This document shows positions 41,445 through 52,640 of a stretch of 64,000 bases of DNA, piece by piece. Under the pieces are notes generated by a model. That model did no database searches, was not told where the DNA came from, and saw only the letters and a program-made list of their open reading frames with translations. Each line of letters begins with the position of its first letter. Position 1 is the first letter of the stretch. The translations under genes were made by a program, and so were the position numbers. Source of the DNA: Pseudoflavonifractor phocaeensis (lineage in GTDB: Bacteria > Bacillota > Clostridia > Oscillospirales > Oscillospiraceae); contig NZ_JACLZC010000001.1 of NCBI RefSeq assembly GCF_016901735.1, positions 1-64,000 of the forward strand, given 5' to 3'.

Positions 41445-42173
41445 ATGTCTGGACATTCCAAGTGGCATAATATTCAAAAGACCAAGGGCGCGGCGGATGC
41501 CAAGCGCTCCCAGCTCTTCACCAAGATTGCCCGCGAGATGATCGTGGCCGTCAAGCAGGGCGGCAGCGGCGACCCGGCCAATAACTCCCGTCTGGCCACC
41601 GTGGTGGCCAAGGCCAAGGCGGCCAACATGCCCAACGACAACATCAAGCGCACCATCGAAAAGGCCCTGGGCTCGGGCAGCACCGACAGCTATGAGACCG
41701 TGGTCTACGAGGGCTACGGTCCCTCCGGCGTGGCCGTCATCGTGGACGCCCTCACCGACAACCGCCAGCGCACCGCCCCCGAGGTCCGTCACCTGCTGGA
41801 CAAGTACGGCAAGGGCCTGGGCGCCACCGGCTGCGTGTCCTGGTCCTTTGACCGCAAGGGCGTCATCGTCATGGAGCGGGAGGACCTGGACGAGGACACC
41901 GTCATGATGGACGCCCTGGAGGCCGGCGCCGACGATATGCAGGCCGAGGAGGAGACCTTTGAGATCTACACCGACCCCGACGCCTTCGGCGACGTGCTGG
42001 CCAAGCTGGAAGAGAAGGGCTATACCTTCCTCCAGGCCGCGGTGGAGATGGTCCCCCAGACCTACGTCAAGCTGGAGGACCCCGAGGACATCAAGAACAT
42101 GGAAAAGCTCATCGACCTCCTGGAGGAAAACGACGACGTCCAGAACGTCTGGCACAACTGGGACCAGGACTGA
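41445..42173 (+). CDS. yebC: YebC/PmpR family protein
   Basis: 242 residues, full length, beginning MSGHSKWHNIQKTKGAADAK, with MPNDNIKRTIEKALG and YEGYGPSGVAVIVDALTDN. The family has been described both as transcription regulators and, more recently, as helpers that relieve ribosome stalling. It is not next to ruvC here, unlike in many bacteria. The half copy of repeat B begins five bases after the stop. Confidence 0.93.
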   Translation: MSGHSKWHNIQKTKGAADAKRSQLFTKIAREMIVAVKQGGSGDPANNSRLATVVAKAKAANMPNDNIKRTIEKALGSGSTDSYETVVYEGYGPSGVAVIVDALTDNRQRTAPEVRHLLDKYGKGLGATGCVSWSFDRKGVIVMEREDLDEDTVMMDALEAGADDMQAEEETFEIYTDPDAFGDVLAKLEEKGYTFLQAAVEMVPQTYVKLEDPEDIKNMEKLIDLLEENDDVQNVWHNWDQD

Positions 42174-42177
42174 GGCC

Positions 42178-42203
42178 GTAGGGGCGACCCTTGTGGTCGC
42201 CCG
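42178..42203 (+). repeat. Repeat family B, half copy
   Basis: GTAGGGGCGACCCTTGTGGT followed by CGCCCG. This is one arm of the element, equal to the reverse complement of the right arm of the full copies. Confidence 0.8.
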
Positions 42204-42221
42204 CCGTATAGTACGCAACCG

Positions 42222-42272
42222 AAAAGAAGAGGTCAGGACTGCTGTATGGGCAGGGCCTGGCCTCTTTTTCAT
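42222..42272 (+). terminator. Intrinsic terminator of yebC
   Basis: GAGGTCAGGACTGC pairs with GCAGGGCCTGGCCTC with small mismatches, then TTTTTC. Confidence 0.8.
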
Positions 42273-42314
42273 TCAAAAAAATTTCTCTTCTCAGCCGCCC
42301 CGCGCCGGGGCGCT

Positions 42315-42361
42315 ATGACGATAACTATAACCATATCTATATCTATTACTATAACTATATG
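42315..42361 (+). repeat. AT-rich imperfect tandem repeat (ATAACTATA/ATATCTAT)
   Basis: About 47 bases made of six-base-periodic words such as ATAACT, ATATCT and ATAACC. It stands alone in GC-rich surroundings, just before the phage-like orphan gene. Confidence 0.6.
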
Positions 42362-42430
42362 GCGGCCCATTGTGTACGCAAACGTGCAAAAAACGGGGGT
42401 GGACGGCGTATGGTATCAGGAGGTGATACC

Positions 42431-42805
42431 ATGGCACAAAAAAGAAGTTTTTTGCTGTATTTTGATAACTATCCCATCATACAGGGCTTGTCCAATGAGC
42501 AGCGCGGGCTGCTGCTGACAGCGCTCTTCCACTACGCCATTGCCGCCATACAGCCGGTTGGAAAGACGATCGAACAAGTAATAGAAACTTTTCCCGCCAT
42601 GAGTGATGAGACAAAAATGGCGTGCCGCTTCATGTGCGCCAATATCGAACGGGATACACAGCGTTGGCTGAGCCGCCAGCAGGGCTGCGCCCGCAAAAAG
42701 GAAGAACAGGGAAGCGGCGCGCTGTCGTCTGAAGGCAAACACCGACAGGTGGAGGAAGTGGAGCGGATGCGCCGCGACATGGCCAAATGGCGGGTGGTGG
42801 AATGA
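42431..42805 (+). CDS. DUF6291-like phage-type protein, orphan
   Basis: 124 residues starting MAQKRSFLLYFDNYPIIQGL, with LTALFHYAIAA and MACRFMCANIERD in order. This layout is shared by short phage and mobile-element proteins of the DUF6291 type that precede replication genes. The C-terminal 35 residues are charged. A near-perfect AGGAGGTGA ribosome site precedes ATG 42431. No other phage gene is near, so it may be a relic or a captured gene. Confidence 0.65.
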   Translation: MAQKRSFLLYFDNYPIIQGLSNEQRGLLLTALFHYAIAAIQPVGKTIEQVIETFPAMSDETKMACRFMCANIERDTQRWLSRQQGCARKKEEQGSGALSSEGKHRQVEEVERMRRDMAKWRVVE

Positions 42806-42817
42806 CCGATGGATGAA

Positions 42818-42860
42818 AAAAACAGACAACCCCCCGAAAAAGGGATGTTGTCTGTTCTTC
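42818..42860 (-). terminator. Bidirectional terminator between rnpB and the orphan gene
   Basis: AACAGACAAC pairs with GTTGTCTGTT around a C-rich/G-rich inner stem. T runs follow on the minus strand (TTTTTTTC), and a short one on the plus strand. Confidence 0.85.
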
Positions 42861-42865
42861 TGGTA

Positions 42866-43218
42866 CAAGCAGGCCTGTAAGCCGGGTTCTGTCCTTTAAG
42901 ACAGCCATCTATCTCGACGCACCGTTGCCGGTACGCTCCAGCCGCCTCCCCGGGACGGTCGGGCCGACCATCTGTCCCTCCACGGCGTTGCTCCGGATAG
43001 AGTTTACAGCGACGGACGCTTCCACGCCGTCGGGTGAGCTCTTACCTCACCTTTCCACCTTTTCCGGCCCGGAAACCAGGCCGGTAGTCTATTTCTGTTG
43101 CACTTTTCCTAGGGTCGCCCCCGGCGGGTGTTACCCGTTATCCTTGCCCTGCGGAGCCCGGACTTTCCTCACCCAAAGGCCGTTGGGCCAGTGGGCGCGG
43201 CTGTCCAGCCTACTTGCA
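42866..43218 (-). ncRNA. rnpB: RNase P RNA, bacterial type A
   Basis: The minus strand shows the universal elements: GAGGAAAGTCCGGGCTCC near the 5' end, the P4-forming GTGCAACAGAAATAGAC, and ACAGAACCCGGCTTACAGGC near the 3' end. Length of about 350 bases fits type A. It is the catalytic RNA that matures tRNA 5' ends. The ends are estimated from the promoter 7 bases upstream and the terminator downstream. Confidence 0.95.
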
Positions 43219-43224
43219 GAGGGT

Positions 43225-43253
43225 ATTATACCTGATTTTTGCGCTTGTGTCAA
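43225..43253 (-). promoter_or_regulatory. Promoter of rnpB
   Basis: Minus strand: TTGACA (43253-43248), 17 bases, TATAAT (43230-43225). Consensus at all 12 positions. Confidence 0.92.
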
Positions 43254-43270
43254 ATGGCGCGTGGGAATGA

Positions 43271-43299
43271 TTGAAATCTCCCCTGGGGCGCGGTATAAT
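43271..43299 (+). promoter_or_regulatory. Promoter of murD
   Basis: TTGAAA (43271-43276), 17 bases, TATAAT (43294-43299). Divergent from the rnpB promoter. Confidence 0.88.
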
Positions 43300-43349
43300 A
43301 AATCCTGTATGACTATCTCAGTCTGAAAAGACGGGAAGGAGCAGATGTT

Positions 43350-44750
43350 ATGGACTCCATGATACAACAATATTTGGATGACCTCCACGGCAAGCGTGTG
43401 GCCGTCATCGGCATCGGCGTCTCCAATACGCCCCTCATCCAGCTGCTGGTCCGGGCGGGGATCGACGTCACCGCCTGTGATAAACGGCCCCGGGAGGCCT
43501 TCGGCGGCCAGACCGAGGCCCTGGAGAGCCTGGGCGTCACCCTCCGCCTGGGGGAGGACTACCTGGACGGGCTGGATCAGGACGTCATCTTCCGCACCCC
43601 CGGGATGCGGCCCGACGTGCCACAGCTGCTGGCGGCCCGTGACCGGGGCGCGGTCATCACCTCCGAGATGGAGGTTTTCTTCCAGGTCTGTCCTTGCCGG
43701 ACCATCGCCGTCACCGGCAGCGACGGCAAGACCACCACCACCACCATCATCGCCGAACTCCTCAAGGCGGCGGGCTACACCACCTATGTGGGGGGCAACA
43801 TCGGCCGGCCCCTCCTCTCCGACGTGGAGGGCATGGAGGGGGACGACATCGCCGTGTTGGAGCTCTCCTCCTTCCAGCTCATGACCATGGACCAGAGCCC
43901 CGACATCGCAGTGGTCACCAACCTGGCCCCCAACCATCTGGACGTACACCGGGACATGGCGGAGTACGTGGCCGCCAAGGAAAATATCTACCTCCATCAG
44001 AGCGAGGAGGGCCTGGTGGTCCTCAACGCCGACAACGAGATCACCCGCTCCTTTGCCCCCAAGGCCAAGGGGCAGGTCACCCTGTTCAGCCGCCGGCAGG
44101 AGCTGGAGAAGGGCGTTTTTGTGCGGAATGGGACCATCTGGGTGGCCGACGAGAAGGGGAGACGGCCGGTGCTGGCCCTGGACGGGATTCTGCTCCCCGG
44201 CGTCCACAACGTGGAGAATTATATGGCGGCCATCGGCGCCCTCAACGGCATCGTGCCCGACGAAGTCATCCGGACATTCGCCGCCAAATTCCAGGGGGTG
44301 GAGCACCGCATCGAGCTGGTGCGCACCCTGGACGGGGTGCGGTACTATAACGACTCCATCGCCTCCAGCCCCTCCCGGACGGCGGCGGGCCTGCGGTGCT
44401 TTGCCGAAAAGGTCATCCTCATCGCCGGCGGCTACGATAAGCACATCCCCTTTGACCCCCTGGGTCCTGAGATCACCGCCCATGTGAAGAAGCTCTTCCT
44501 CACCGGCGCCACCGCCGCCAAGATCCGGGCCGCCGTGGAGCGGACCCCCGACTATACCCCGGGCCATCCGGAGATACTGGAATACAGCGACTTTACCGCC
44601 GCCGTCCTGGCCGCCAGCCGGGCCGCCAAGCCGGGGGACGTGGTGATCCTCTCGCCGGCCTGCGCCTCCTTCGACAAGTTCAAGAACTTTGCCGAGCGGG
44701 GGGCCGCCTTTAAGAAGATCGTGTATGAATTGGAATCGACAGGGAAGTGA
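43350..44750 (+). CDS. murD: UDP-N-acetylmuramoyl-L-alanine--D-glutamate ligase
   Basis: 466 residues. N-terminal Rossmann part (VAVIGIGVSNTPLIQLL), the central ATP site GSDGKTTTTTI (about 118-128) and the C-terminal ligase domain (GVEHRIELV; YNDSIASSPSRT; SPACASFDKFKNF). It adds D-glutamate to UDP-MurNAc-L-alanine in the cytoplasm. The gene is not in a dcw cluster here; it leads three M42 peptidase genes instead, the first of which begins right after the stop. Confidence 0.95.
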   Translation: MDSMIQQYLDDLHGKRVAVIGIGVSNTPLIQLLVRAGIDVTACDKRPREAFGGQTEALESLGVTLRLGEDYLDGLDQDVIFRTPGMRPDVPQLLAARDRGAVITSEMEVFFQVCPCRTIAVTGSDGKTTTTTIIAELLKAAGYTTYVGGNIGRPLLSDVEGMEGDDIAVLELSSFQLMTMDQSPDIAVVTNLAPNHLDVHRDMAEYVAAKENIYLHQSEEGLVVLNADNEITRSFAPKAKGQVTLFSRRQELEKGVFVRNGTIWVADEKGRRPVLALDGILLPGVHNVENYMAAIGALNGIVPDEVIRTFAAKFQGVEHRIELVRTLDGVRYYNDSIASSPSRTAAGLRCFAEKVILIAGGYDKHIPFDPLGPEITAHVKKLFLTGATAAKIRAAVERTPDYTPGHPEILEYSDFTAAVLAASRAAKPGDVVILSPACASFDKFKNFAERGAAFKKIVYELESTGK

Positions 44751-45797
44751 ATGAGTTTGGATATGAGAAACGCGCTGGAGCGGCTGTGCGGTCAGAACGC
44801 CCCCTCCGGCTTTGAGGGCCCCGCCGCCGCCGTGGCGGCCCAGCTGCTCTCCCCCCTGGTGGACGAGGTCACCGTGGACCGGATGGGCAACGTCATCGGC
44901 CTGCGCCGCTGCGGCAAGCCCAACGCCAAAAAGCTGCTGCTGGACGCCCATCTGGACGAGATCGGCCTGATGGTCACCGGCATCGAGGAGGGCTTCCTCC
45001 GCTTCCGCACCATCGGCGGAGTGGACCCCCGGATGCTCCCCGACCGGGAGCTGACCGTTCTCACTGAGCCCCCCATGCTGGGGGTGGTGGCCTGCCTGCC
45101 CCCCCACGTGCTCAAGCCGGAGGACGCCGACAAGGCGCTGCCCATCCGGGAGCTCTATGTGGACGTGGGCCTCTCTCAGGAGGAGGCGGAAAAACAAATT
45201 CCCATCGGCACCCCCATGGTGTTCCGGGGGAGCTGCTTCCCCCTGGGGAAGCGGGATATGTGCGGCAAGTCCATGGACGACCGGTCCTGCTTTGTCACCC
45301 TCCTGCGCTGCGCGGAGCTGCTGAAGGAGAAGAAACTGGATGTGGACCTCTATATCATGGGCTCCACCCGGGAGGAGATCTCGGGCACCGGGGCCCAGTG
45401 CGCCACCTTTGCCATCGCCCCCGACTACTGCGTGGCGGTGGACGTGACCCACGGCCGTACGCCCGACGGGCCGGCCGACCGGAGCTGCACGCTGGGCGGC
45501 GGCCCCGCCATCGGCGTGGGGCCCAATATGACCCGCTGGATGACCCGGCGGATGATCGAGAAGGCCAAGGAAAACGGCATTCCCTATCAGCTGGAGGTCA
45601 TGGCGGGACACACCGGCACCAACGGCTGGCATATGCAGATCTGCCGGGAGGGCATCGCCACCTCGGTGGTGAGTCTGCCCCTCAAGTATATGCACAGCCC
45701 CATTGAGGTGCTGCGGGTGAAGGATATGGAGCGGGTGGCCCAGCTGCTGGCCGCCTTTGCGGAGCATCTGGGAAAGGAGGCGGGGAGCCTGTGCTGA
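44751..45797 (+). CDS. M42 family metallopeptidase 1
   Basis: 348 residues. The two-metal ligands appear as DAHLDEIG (His, Asp), KSMDDRS (Asp), STREEISGTG (catalytic Glu and metal Glu), AVDVTHG (Asp) and KYMHSP (His). M42 enzymes are cytosolic aminopeptidases, often large tetrahedral complexes; some members are cellulases by old naming. ATG 44751 adjoins the murD stop. First of three tandem paralogues. Confidence 0.9.
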   Translation: MSLDMRNALERLCGQNAPSGFEGPAAAVAAQLLSPLVDEVTVDRMGNVIGLRRCGKPNAKKLLLDAHLDEIGLMVTGIEEGFLRFRTIGGVDPRMLPDRELTVLTEPPMLGVVACLPPHVLKPEDADKALPIRELYVDVGLSQEEAEKQIPIGTPMVFRGSCFPLGKRDMCGKSMDDRSCFVTLLRCAELLKEKKLDVDLYIMGSTREEISGTGAQCATFAIAPDYCVAVDVTHGRTPDGPADRSCTLGGGPAIGVGPNMTRWMTRRMIEKAKENGIPYQLEVMAGHTGTNGWHMQICREGIATSVVSLPLKYMHSPIEVLRVKDMERVAQLLAAFAEHLGKEAGSLC

Positions 45798-46816
45798 AGC
45801 TGGTGAAAGAACTTTGCGCCCTGCCCGGCGTGTCCAGCTCTGAGGACGCGGTCCGCGCCTTCCTGATGGAGCGGGCGGCGCCCTTTGCCGACGAGATGCG
45901 GGTGGACGCCATGGGCAGCCTGATCGTGTTCAAGAGAGGCAAAAAGCCCACGGGGAACAAACTCATGCTGGCCGCCCATATGGACGAGGTGGGGCTTATC
46001 ATCCGCTCCATCACCGAAGAGGGCTATCTGAAATTCGACGCCATCGGGGGCATCAACCGCCGGGTCCTGCTGGGCAAGGCGGTGGAGATCGGCCCCAACA
46101 AGGTCAAGGGCGTCATCGGTCTCAAGGCCTACCACCTGGTCAGCCGGGAGGAGGAAAAGACCGTCCCCAAGCTGGAGACCTTTTATATCGACATCGGCGC
46201 GAAAAACAAGGCCAAGGCCGAAAAGCTGGTGTCGGTGGGGGACTGCGGCGTCTTTGTCAGCGACTGCGTGGAGTTCGGCGCGGGGATGCTCAAGGCCAAA
46301 GCCCTGGACGACCGCATCGGCTGCGCGGTGATGCTCAAGCTGCTGGAGGAGGAGCTGCCCATGGACTGCACCTTTGTCTTTACGGTGCAGGAGGAGGTGG
46401 GCACCCGGGGCGCCTTCGGCGCGGCCTTCTCGGTGACGCCGGAGCTGGCCCTCATCCTGGAGACCACCACCGCCGCCGACCTGCCCGGCGTGGAGGGCCA
46501 CCAGAAGGTGTGCTCTCCCGGCAAGGGTCCGGTGATCCCCTTTATGGACAACGGCTCGGTGGCTGACCGGGGTCTGTTCGAGCTTCTGCGGGACACCGCC
46601 GAGGAAAACGGCATCCCCTGGCAGACCAAGCACTATATCGCCGGCGGCAACGACGCCTCGGCGGTGCAGCGCAGCAAGGCCGGCGTCCGTACCGTCACCC
46701 TCTCGGCGGCGGTGCGCTACCTCCACGCCCCCGCCAGCGTGGCCAGCATCCAGGATATGGAGCAGATTTTGAAGCTGACCCGGCACTTCCTCAAGGCCGT
46801 GGCGGATCGCGTATAA
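45791..46816 (+). CDS. M42 family metallopeptidase 2
   Basis: 341 residues. Ligands AAHMDEVG, KALDDRIG, VQEEVGTRG, ILETTTAAD (Glu in place of the usual Asp) and RYLHAP. The Glu at the fourth position is seen in some aminopeptidases with different metal or substrate preference. It starts with GTG 45791, overlapping the previous gene by seven bases, after AAAGGAGG. Confidence 0.9.
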   Translation: MLKLVKELCALPGVSSSEDAVRAFLMERAAPFADEMRVDAMGSLIVFKRGKKPTGNKLMLAAHMDEVGLIIRSITEEGYLKFDAIGGINRRVLLGKAVEIGPNKVKGVIGLKAYHLVSREEEKTVPKLETFYIDIGAKNKAKAEKLVSVGDCGVFVSDCVEFGAGMLKAKALDDRIGCAVMLKLLEEELPMDCTFVFTVQEEVGTRGAFGAAFSVTPELALILETTTAADLPGVEGHQKVCSPGKGPVIPFMDNGSVADRGLFELLRDTAEENGIPWQTKHYIAGGNDASAVQRSKAGVRTVTLSAAVRYLHAPASVASIQDMEQILKLTRHFLKAVADRV

Positions 46817-46829
46817 AGGAGAGACGAAC

Positions 46830-47825
46830 ATGGATATTTTGACCACCCTCCAGGCCCTCAACGCCTGCCACGGTCCCGCCGGCGACGAGAGCGGCGTGGC
46901 CCAGGTCATCCGCACGCTGGCGGCGCCTTATGCCGACAACATCACCACCGACGCCATGGGCAACCTGATCGTCCACAAAAAGGGCATCGGCCCCAAGGTC
47001 ATGATCGCCGCCCACATGGACTCCATCGGCTGCATCGCCACCTTCGTGGACGAGAAGGGCTTTATTCGCTTCGGCCGTCTGGGCGGCCTGGACGTGCCCG
47101 AGCTGCTGTCCACCCCGGTGCGCTTCAAAAACGGGGTCCACGGCGTCATCCGGGCCGAGGAGCATACCGACCCCAAGGACCTGAAGCTGGACAAGCTCTT
47201 CATCGACATCGGCGCCGAGGATGAGGCCGAGGCCAGAGCCCAGGTGCTGCCCGGCGACACCGCCGTCTTTGACACCCCCGTCCAGGGGGTGGGCCGCCGG
47301 CTCCTCTCGCCCTATCTGGATAACCGCATCGCCTGCGTGATCCTCCTCATGGTGCTGGAGGAGCTGCGGGACCGGTCCAACGACCTCTACTTTGTCTTTA
47401 CCGTCCAGGAGGAGCTGGGCCTCCGGGGGGCCCGGCCCGCGGCCTACGCCATCGAGCCGGACTACGCCATCGCCGTGGATGTGACCGACTCGGACGACAC
47501 CCCCGGCTCCCAGCACGACGGCACCGCCGTCCTGGGCAAGGGAGCCGCCATCAAGGTGATGGACGGCTCGGTTTTGTGCCACCCGTCCATGGTGGCCAAG
47601 CTCCGCACCCTGGCCAAAGAGAAGGGCATCGCGGCCCAGACCGACATCATCCGCTCCGGCGGCACCGACGCCGGGGCCATTCACCAGAGCCGGGGCGGCG
47701 TGATCACCGGCGGCATCTCGGCGCCCTGCCGCTATATCCACTCCCCCCAGGAGATGGTGGACGCCGGCGACGTGGAGGCCTGTGCCGCCCTGCTGACCGC
47801 CTTCGTGCAGAGCAAGCTGGACTAA
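46830..47825 (+). CDS. M42 family metallopeptidase 3
   Basis: 331 residues. Ligands AAHMDSIG, PYLDNRIA, VQEELGLRG, AVDVTDSDD and RYIHSP. It lies 13 bases after the second copy with an AAAGGAG ribosome site. The three proteins are related but not near-identical, so they probably differ in peptide specificity. Confidence 0.9.
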   Translation: MDILTTLQALNACHGPAGDESGVAQVIRTLAAPYADNITTDAMGNLIVHKKGIGPKVMIAAHMDSIGCIATFVDEKGFIRFGRLGGLDVPELLSTPVRFKNGVHGVIRAEEHTDPKDLKLDKLFIDIGAEDEAEARAQVLPGDTAVFDTPVQGVGRRLLSPYLDNRIACVILLMVLEELRDRSNDLYFVFTVQEELGLRGARPAAYAIEPDYAIAVDVTDSDDTPGSQHDGTAVLGKGAAIKVMDGSVLCHPSMVAKLRTLAKEKGIAAQTDIIRSGGTDAGAIHQSRGGVITGGISAPCRYIHSPQEMVDAGDVEACAALLTAFVQSKLD

Positions 47826-47905
47826 GCCCAAAAATTAGTGCCCCAATTGGTGAAAAGCCAATATACTTTACAGATTATACAGAAGATTGGAATGGATAAA
47901 GCAAA

Positions 47906-49156
47906 ATGCCTTTACAGATAAGCGAGCGAGTAAAAGCCCTGGCCGCCCAGGCCCAGGCCGATTTGAAAGAGCAGTTTGACCGGATTGACGCCATTGCCGA
48001 GGAGAACACCCAAAAGGTGCTCTCCGCCTTTCAGAAGCACCGGGTGGCGGAGGCCTATTTTGCCGGCACCACCGGCTACGGCTATGACGACCTGGGCCGG
48101 GACAAGCTGGACGAGATCTTTGCCGACATCTTCCACACCGAGGACGCCCTGGTGCGGGTGCAGTTCGTCAACGGCACCCACGCCATCTCCTGCGCCCTCT
48201 TCGGGGCCCTGAAGCCGGGGGACACCCTGGTGTCCGCCGTGGGGGCCCCCTACGACACCATGCTGGGGGTCATCGGCGTGGTGGACAAGGGACCCGGTTC
48301 CCTCAAAAGCTACGGCGTCAATTATAGGCAAGTGGAACTCCTTGACAATGCGCCAGACCCGGCGGGCCTGGCGGAGGCCGTGAAGGACCCCGCCGTCAAG
48401 GCGGTGCTCATCCAGCGCTCCAAGGGCTACTCCACCCGCGCCTCCCTCTCGGTGACGGAGATCGGGGCCCTTTGCCGGGTGGTGAAGGAGCACAACCCCA
48501 ACGCTGCCATTTTGGTAGACAACTGCTACGGCGAGTTTGTGGAGACCCTGGAGCCCACCCAGGTGGGAGCCGATCTGGTGGTGGGCTCCCTCATCAAGAA
48601 TCCCGGCGGCGGACTGGCTCCCACCGGCGGCTACATCGCCGGCCGGCGGGACCTGGTGGAGGGGGCCGCCATGCGCCTCACCACCCCCGGCATCGGCAAG
48701 GAGTGCGGCTCCACCTTCGGGGCCAACCGGAGTCTCTATCAGGGGCTGTTCCTCGCCCCCCACACCACCGCCCAGGCGGTCAAGACCGCCGTCTTTGCCG
48801 CCCGTATCATGGAGCTTTTGGGCTACCGGACCGAGCCCACCGCCCAGATGGAGCGCCATGACATCATCCAGATGATCCACTTTGGCGCGCCCGAGCCTCT
48901 GAAGAAGTTCTGCAAGGGCATCCAGTTCGGTGCGCCGGTGGACTCCTTCGTCACCCCAGAGCCCTGGGACATGCCGGGCTATGACTGCCAGGTCATCATG
49001 GCGGCGGGCGCGTTCATCCAGGGCGCATCCATCGAGCTTTCCTGCGACGCCCCCATGCGGGAGCCGTACACCGCCTATTTTCAGGGCGGCCTCACCTACG
49101 AGAGCGGCAAGGCCGGCGTGATGCTGGCGGTGGAGGAACTTTTGGCCGAAAAGTAA
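47906..49156 (+). CDS. Methionine gamma-lyase family / aluminium resistance-type PLP protein (YnbB-like)
   Basis: 416 residues of the PLP fold type I. GTHAISCALFG (about 89-99), DNCYGEFVE and the probable Schiff-base lysine in VGSLIKNPGGG are typical of the aluminium-resistance family annotated as methionine gamma-lyase. The real substrate is uncertain. It follows the third M42 gene by 80 bases. In other Firmicutes it stands next to miaA-hfq or glnA. Confidence 0.88.
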   Translation: MPLQISERVKALAAQAQADLKEQFDRIDAIAEENTQKVLSAFQKHRVAEAYFAGTTGYGYDDLGRDKLDEIFADIFHTEDALVRVQFVNGTHAISCALFGALKPGDTLVSAVGAPYDTMLGVIGVVDKGPGSLKSYGVNYRQVELLDNAPDPAGLAEAVKDPAVKAVLIQRSKGYSTRASLSVTEIGALCRVVKEHNPNAAILVDNCYGEFVETLEPTQVGADLVVGSLIKNPGGGLAPTGGYIAGRRDLVEGAAMRLTTPGIGKECGSTFGANRSLYQGLFLAPHTTAQAVKTAVFAARIMELLGYRTEPTAQMERHDIIQMIHFGAPEPLKKFCKGIQFGAPVDSFVTPEPWDMPGYDCQVIMAAGAFIQGASIELSCDAPMREPYTAYFQGGLTYESGKAGVMLAVEELLAEK

Positions 49157-49227
49157 AAACACTTTACAGATAAAAAGGGCATACCAGCCCCCGCCGCCGC
49201 ATAGGGTGGGCGGGGAGGTGGGCGCCC

Positions 49228-49899
49228 ATGCGGAAGAAGCCCTTTGGGCGGGTCTGGCTGCGGCCTGCCGGACGGCAAAGACCGGTGCCTCTGCCCGGCT
49301 GGCTGCCGGCGCTGGCGGGGGTCCTGCTGGCGCTGGGGCTGTTCCTGTGTCTGGACAGCGCGCTGCGGGAGCCGGTGGAGGGTCTGGCGGTCTACCGGTT
49401 CACCAATACGGTGCAGGGCATCGTGGAGCAGGCAGTCAGCCAGGCGCTGGACGGTCTGGACGGCGGCGCGCTGGTCTCACTGGAACGGGACGGGCAAAAC
49501 ACGGTAACCGCCCTCCACGCCGACACCCTGCGGATCAACGCCGTCCGGAGCGCGGTACTGGAGGAAATACTCCGTAAAGTTGAAGCGCTTGACAGTACAG
49601 AGCTGGGGATTCCCCTGGGGGATCTGACCGGCCTGACGGTGCTGATGGGCCGCGGTCCCTCCATCCCGGTGCGGGTGGTGGGGGGCTGCGGAGTTTCCGC
49701 CCAGGCGGTAAGCCAGTTCAGCGGGGCGGGCATCAACCAGACCCTCCACCGGCTGGCGCTGGAGGTGAGCGTCGAGGCCACGCTGCTGCTGCCCGGCGGA
49801 CAGCGGGCGGTTTCCTTCACCGTCTCCGCGCCCCTGGCCGAGACGGTGGTGGTGGGGCAGGTGCCCGGCCTGGTGACGGGACTCACCCCCGGGCCCTGA
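49228..49899 (+). CDS. yunB: Sporulation protein YunB-like
   Basis: 223 residues. One N-terminal membrane helix (about 27-45) is followed by an extracytoplasmic domain with GIPLGDLTGLTVLMGRGPSI, FSGAGINQTLHRLALEVSV and SAPLAETVVVGQVP, the hallmarks of YunB. In B. subtilis yunB is a sigma-E gene needed for normal sporulation. GGGGAGG lies before ATG 49228. Confidence 0.88.
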   Translation: MRKKPFGRVWLRPAGRQRPVPLPGWLPALAGVLLALGLFLCLDSALREPVEGLAVYRFTNTVQGIVEQAVSQALDGLDGGALVSLERDGQNTVTALHADTLRINAVRSAVLEEILRKVEALDSTELGIPLGDLTGLTVLMGRGPSIPVRVVGGCGVSAQAVSQFSGAGINQTLHRLALEVSVEATLLLPGGQRAVSFTVSAPLAETVVVGQVPGLVTGLTPGP

Positions 49900-49916
49900 G
49901 AGAAAGAGAGAATCCT

Positions 49917-52525
<2,609 letters not shown>

Positions 52526-52536
52526 GGAAGTTGGCC

Positions 52537-52563
52537 GTAGGGGCGACCCTTGTGGCCGCCCGC
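52537..52563 (+). repeat. Repeat family B, half copy
   Basis: GTAGGGGCGACCCTTGTGGC followed by CGCCCGC. Same arm as the half copy at 42178. Confidence 0.8.
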
Positions 52564-52569
52564 ATTATC

Positions 52570-52622
52570 ATAAAAAGAGCGAGATCAGGACCTTTTGTCA
52601 GGTTCCGATCTCGCTCTTTGTG
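52570..52622. terminator. Bidirectional terminator between ligA and the siroheme reductase gene
   Basis: AAAGAGCGAGATC pairs with GATCTCGCTCTTT around a long loop; T-rich on the plus strand and A-rich before it, so it can serve both convergent genes. Confidence 0.8.
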
Positions 52623-52640
52623 TCTGACTGCTTGGATTGC

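Noticed and set aside
42925-43326. Plus-strand frame across the RNase P RNA
   Set aside because: It lies entirely over rnpB and its promoter; the peptide (PVRSSRLPGTVGP...) is a common database artefact of this RNA.
43131-45767. 878-codon minus-strand frame over murD and the first M42 gene
   Set aside because: It is antisense to two well-supported genes and to rnpB. Its composition (His, Gly, Leu, Ala rich) is typical of shadow frames at high GC.
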